Positions 5,293 to 7,621 of a stretch of 7,621 bases of DNA are shown here, in pieces; positions within the stretch are counted from its first letter, which is position 1; the number at the start of each line of letters is the position of its first letter. The DNA lies in assembly GCA_022561895.1 (NCBI GenBank), contig JADFQH010000141.1, positions 1 to 7,621 on the forward strand. The letters run 5' to 3'. A model generated the notes under the pieces. The model ran no database searches. It was given only the letters and a program-made list of their open reading frames with translations, and had not been told where the DNA came from. A program made the position numbers and the translations under genes. This stretch comes from Methanobacteriota archaeon (lineage in GTDB: Archaea > Halobacteriota > Halobacteria > Halobacteriales > Halalkalicoccaceae).

Positions 5293-7341
5293 ATGACCGT
5301 CACAATCGTCGGGTCACAGCTCGGCGACGAAGGCAAAGGCGGCGTCGTCGATCTTTACGGCGAGGCAGTCGACGTCGTTGCGCGATATCAGGGCGGCGAC
5401 AACGCCGGCCACACCGTCGTGTTCGAGGATCAAGAGTACAAGCTCTCGCTCGTTCCGAGCGGCGCAGTCCGGGGAAACGTCGGCGTGCTCGGTAACGGCT
5501 GTGTCGTCAACCCCGAAACCCTCTTCTCGGAGATTGATGCCCTGAGAGAGCGCGGGCTCGATCCCGACGTGCGAGTCGCAGAACGCGCCCACGTCATCAT
5601 GCCCTACCATCGGGTTCTCGATGGGATCGAGGAGAAAGCAAAGGAGAGTTCGGATCTCGACGCCGGAACCACGGGCAAGGGGATCGGCCCGACCTACGAG
5701 GACAAGATCGGTCGCCGAGGGATTCGAATCGGCGACCTGCTCAATCCCGATTCCCTCAGGACGAAGCTCGAGTACGTCGTTCCCCAAAAGCGCGCGCTCG
5801 CCGAAGACGTCTTCGGCGTCTCCGCGAGCGGTGCGAGCGGAGGCTCGTCGGGACGCAGTTCCGACGGCGAGACGACCGACGAGGCGTTCGATATCGCCAG
5901 CCTTTACGAGCAGTATCGCCGCTACGGCGAGCGCCTCGCGGAGGAGGAAATGACCGTTAGCTCGGGCGAGTTCCTCACTGACCGGATCGAATCGGGAGAA
6001 AACGTCATGTTCGAGGGCGCACAGGGCACCTCGATCGATATTGACCACGGCGACTATCCGTATGTGACCTCCTCGAACCCCACTGCGGGCTACGCCGCGA
6101 CCGGTACGGGCGTCGGCCCGACGGTCGTCGGCCAAGGCGAAGTCGTGGGGATCGTCAAGGCGTATCTCTCGCGCGTGGGTACCGGCCAGCTTCCCACGGA
6201 GCTTGGCTCGGTCGAGGGCCAGACCCCCGAGGGCGGCGGCCGGCTCGGCCAGTCGGATCTCGCCACCGAGATCAGGGACAAGGGCGGCGAGTACGGTACC
6301 GTCACCGGTCGTCCGCGACGGGTCGGCTGGCTCGATATGCCGATGATCCGCCATGCCGCCCGCGTCAGCGGGTTTACTGGATTGGTAATCAACCATATCG
6401 ATGTGCTTGCCGGCATGGACGAGGTCGAAGTGGGTCACTCCTACGACCTCGACGGTGAGGAGCTCCTGACGATGCCCTCGACCAGCAAACAATGGGCGCA
6501 CTGTGGAGTGAACTACAAAAAATTTGATGGCTGGACGGAGGTCGACTGGAGCGAGGTCGCAGCTAATGGGTACGACGCCATTCCCGAGAACGCACGGGCG
6601 TATCTCGACTACATCAGCTCGGAGCTCGACACACCGATCTACGCCGTTGGCGTCGGTCCCGGCCGCGAGCAGACCGTCCGCCTCGAGGAGGACCTGCTGG
6701 TGCTCTCACCGGAGAAGCGGGCCCAGAAGGGTCTGTTCCTCGCGTTCCAGTACCCGGCCGAGATCGAAGGCGTCACGATGACGAACTTCCTTCGGACGGC
6801 GCTCAACGCGAAGATCGAAGAGCGCGAAGAACTCTTCGAGGAAGGCGACGAAGAGGACGCCGAGGAAGAGGACGAAGGTTTCGAGACGTCGCCGATGGAA
6901 GGCCCCGCCGACGACGGCGAAATCGGCGTCGCGGAGTTCCAGGAGATCCTCGCCGAGAAGATGGAGGAACTGGACATGGACGAGCAGTTCGCCCAGCGCT
7001 ACCTCAACGCCGGTTTCTCCGGCGGCGAGAAGAAACAGAACGAGGTCCTCCAGGCCGCGCTCCTCGAACCGGCAGTCGCCGTCCTCGACGAGATCGACTC
7101 CGGGCTTGACATCGATCGGCTCCAGGACGTCTCGAACGGGATCAACGCGCTGCGAGACGAGCAGGGAACCGGTATCCTCCAGATCACCCACTACCAGCGA
7201 ATCCTCGACTACGTCGAACCCGACACGGTTCACATCATGCTCGACGGAGAAGTCGTCAAAAGCGGTGACGCCTCCTTGGCCGCAGAACTCGAGGACAAGG
7301 GCTACTACTGGGTCCGAGAGGAGGTCTACGAAACGGCGTAA
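5293..7341 (+). CDS. purA: Adenylosuccinate synthetase fused in frame to the C-terminal part of SufC
   Basis: Residues 1 to about 464 are PurA, which joins IMP and aspartate using GTP to make adenylosuccinate, the first committed step of AMP synthesis. Visible marks are the P-loop-like GSQLGDEGKGG (7-17, catalytic Asp12), GGDNAGHT with His40 (34-41), GTTGKGIGPTYEDK (125-138), FEGAQGTSIDIDHGDYPYVTSS (240-261), RVGTGQLPTE (294-303), RPRRVGWLD (340-348) and NHID (367-370) for guanine. Gly at the 'GKGG' position and a Ser/Gly linker near 177-196 look typical of halophile PurA. The conserved C-terminal GPGREQT (455-461) is reached, so only a few PurA residues could be missing. From about residue 466 the frame is SufC without its N-terminal third. 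The PurA half should be able to fold; the 682-residue hybrid is about 50% longer than any normal PurA. Join or real fusion cannot be settled here. Confidence 0.9.
   Translation: MTVTIVGSQLGDEGKGGVVDLYGEAVDVVARYQGGDNAGHTVVFEDQEYKLSLVPSGAVRGNVGVLGNGCVVNPETLFSEIDALRERGLDPDVRVAERAHVIMPYHRVLDGIEEKAKESSDLDAGTTGKGIGPTYEDKIGRRGIRIGDLLNPDSLRTKLEYVVPQKRALAEDVFGVSASGASGGSSGRSSDGETTDEAFDIASLYEQYRRYGERLAEEEMTVSSGEFLTDRIESGENVMFEGAQGTSIDIDHGDYPYVTSSNPTAGYAATGTGVGPTVVGQGEVVGIVKAYLSRVGTGQLPTELGSVEGQTPEGGGRLGQSDLATEIRDKGGEYGTVTGRPRRVGWLDMPMIRHAARVSGFTGLVINHIDVLAGMDEVEVGHSYDLDGEELLTMPSTSKQWAHCGVNYKKFDGWTEVDWSEVAANGYDAIPENARAYLDYISSELDTPIYAVGVGPGREQTVRLEEDLLVLSPEKRAQKGLFLAFQYPAEIEGVTMTNFLRTALNAKIEEREELFEEGDEEDAEEEDEGFETSPMEGPADDGEIGVAEFQEILAEKMEELDMDEQFAQRYLNAGFSGGEKKQNEVLQAALLEPAVAVLDEIDSGLDIDRLQDVSNGINALRDEQGTGILQITHYQRILDYVEPDTVHIMLDGEVVKSGDASLAAELEDKGYYWVREEVYETA
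6688..7341 (+). pseudogene. sufC: SufC ATPase, C-terminal fragment lacking the Walker A half
   Basis: This segment is read in frame with purA. SufC is the cytoplasmic ABC-type ATPase of the SufBCD Fe-S cluster assembly scaffold. Present (residues of the hybrid): SPEKRAQKGLFLAFQYP with the Q-loop (472-488, Gln486), EIEGVTMTNFLRTALNAK (490-507), an acidic insertion (about 513-543) as in halophile SufC, the ABC signature FSGGEKK (575-581), Walker B with the catalytic Glu (VLDEID, 597-602; Glu600), the D-loop SGLDID, the H-loop His633 in THYQRIL, and the C-terminal YYWVREEVYETA. Missing: the first strand and the GPNGSGKS Walker A loop that binds ATP phosphate, about 70 or more residues. Without it the protein should not bind ATP. 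The exact boundary is uncertain within about 6675-6700. Type 'pseudogene' reflects the missing half; the frame itself is open. Confidence 0.85.
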
Positions 7342-7402
7342 CCGAATTTAGCTAGAACAACGGTAATAACGCTACAGCCGTAAACACGAATACATACAAA
7401 TC

Positions 7403-7621
7403 ATGAGTTCAGAACAAGATCACCTCAAAGAGACTGACACCGAAGCGCGCTTCGAGTTCAAAAAAGAAGAGCGTTCGGCCGTAAAGTCCGACGCGGGCCT
7501 CACCGAAGAAGTCGTTCGACTGATCAGTGAGGACAAAGACGAACCGGATTGGATGCTCGAGCGGCGTCTTCGCGCGCTCCAGCAGTATCACGCGATGCCG
7601 ATGCCGACGGACTGGCCCGGC
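7403..7621 (+). CDS. sufB: SufB, Fe-S cluster assembly scaffold, N-terminal part
   Basis: 73 codons are open to the window edge, beginning MSSEQDHLKETDTEARFEF and including LTEEVVRLISEDKDEPDWML, ERRLRALQQYHAMPMPTDWPG. This is the characteristic N-terminal region of SufB ('LTEE.VR.IS..K.EP.WML..RL.AL'). SufB with SufD and the SufC ATPase forms the scaffold on which Fe-S clusters are built. It follows the sufC fragment by 61 bases in the expected sufC-sufB order. The full protein is normally about 470-480 residues, so most lies outside the window. The start is chosen by homology. No Shine-Dalgarno sequence is visible. GGTAATAAC (7361-7369) or AATACAT (7389-7395) could give it its own promoter, but the spacing fits neither well. 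Confidence 0.92.
   Translation, partial: MSSEQDHLKETDTEARFEFKKEERSAVKSDAGLTEEVVRLISEDKDEPDWMLERRLRALQQYHAMPMPTDWPG

Noticed and set aside
5314..6501. 395-residue open frame antisense to purA
   Set aside because: It mirrors the high-GC codon pattern of purA on the opposite strand, has no family motifs and no promoter; purA motifs are unambiguous.

Overview
The window reads as haloarchaeal (class Halobacteria) DNA. The proteins are strongly acidic, GC-ending codons dominate, and nearly every gene has an A/T-rich TATA-like box about 26 to 32 bases before its start codon with no Shine-Dalgarno sequence, which is the leaderless pattern of this group. The families also fit: UPF0058, an acidic ribbon-helix-helix protein, halophile-type PurA, and SufC/SufB. 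The first ~200 bases are the exception. They have about half GC-ending codons and encode the start of a bacterial-looking M17 leucyl aminopeptidase.

Layout. Bases 1-201 (minus) are the aminopeptidase start. It abuts and overlaps, out of frame, the first ~20 codons of an Orc1/Cdc6-type initiator gene (start at 266, minus), whose remainder is missing. Bases 264-859 form a probable chromosomal replication origin. It has three near-identical 29-bp origin recognition boxes, two on the minus strand near orc1 and one on the plus strand on the far side, around a region of short repeats, dyads and an A/T-rich stretch. Then come a sulfite-oxidase-like molybdopterin oxidoreductase (minus, 1013-1606), a divergent intergenic region with an 82-bp imperfect palindrome (1735-1816), a ribbon-helix-helix protein (1941-2153), a UPF0058 protein (2247-2525), and a long acidic two-domain protein of DUF7527 type (2579-4740). 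The last gene has a -1 frameshift in a T run and a 15-bp-period minisatellite. A small winged-helix regulator (minus, 4787-5092) is divergent from purA (5293).

The purA reading frame is essentially complete but runs in frame into the C-terminal two thirds of SufC, without SufC's Walker A half, and ends at 7341. The start of sufB follows (7403 to the window edge).

Together: an origin with its initiator gene start, purine synthesis (PurA), Fe-S cluster assembly (SufC/SufB) and small DNA-binding proteins. Two junctions, orc1/pepA near 205-215 and purA/sufC near 6680-6700, join unrelated genes inside coding sequence. Both could be draft or metagenome assembly chimeras, or real rearrangements. 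The sequence alone cannot decide, but loss of the main initiator and of the SufC ATP-binding loop makes artefact, or second intact copies elsewhere, the more cautious reading.
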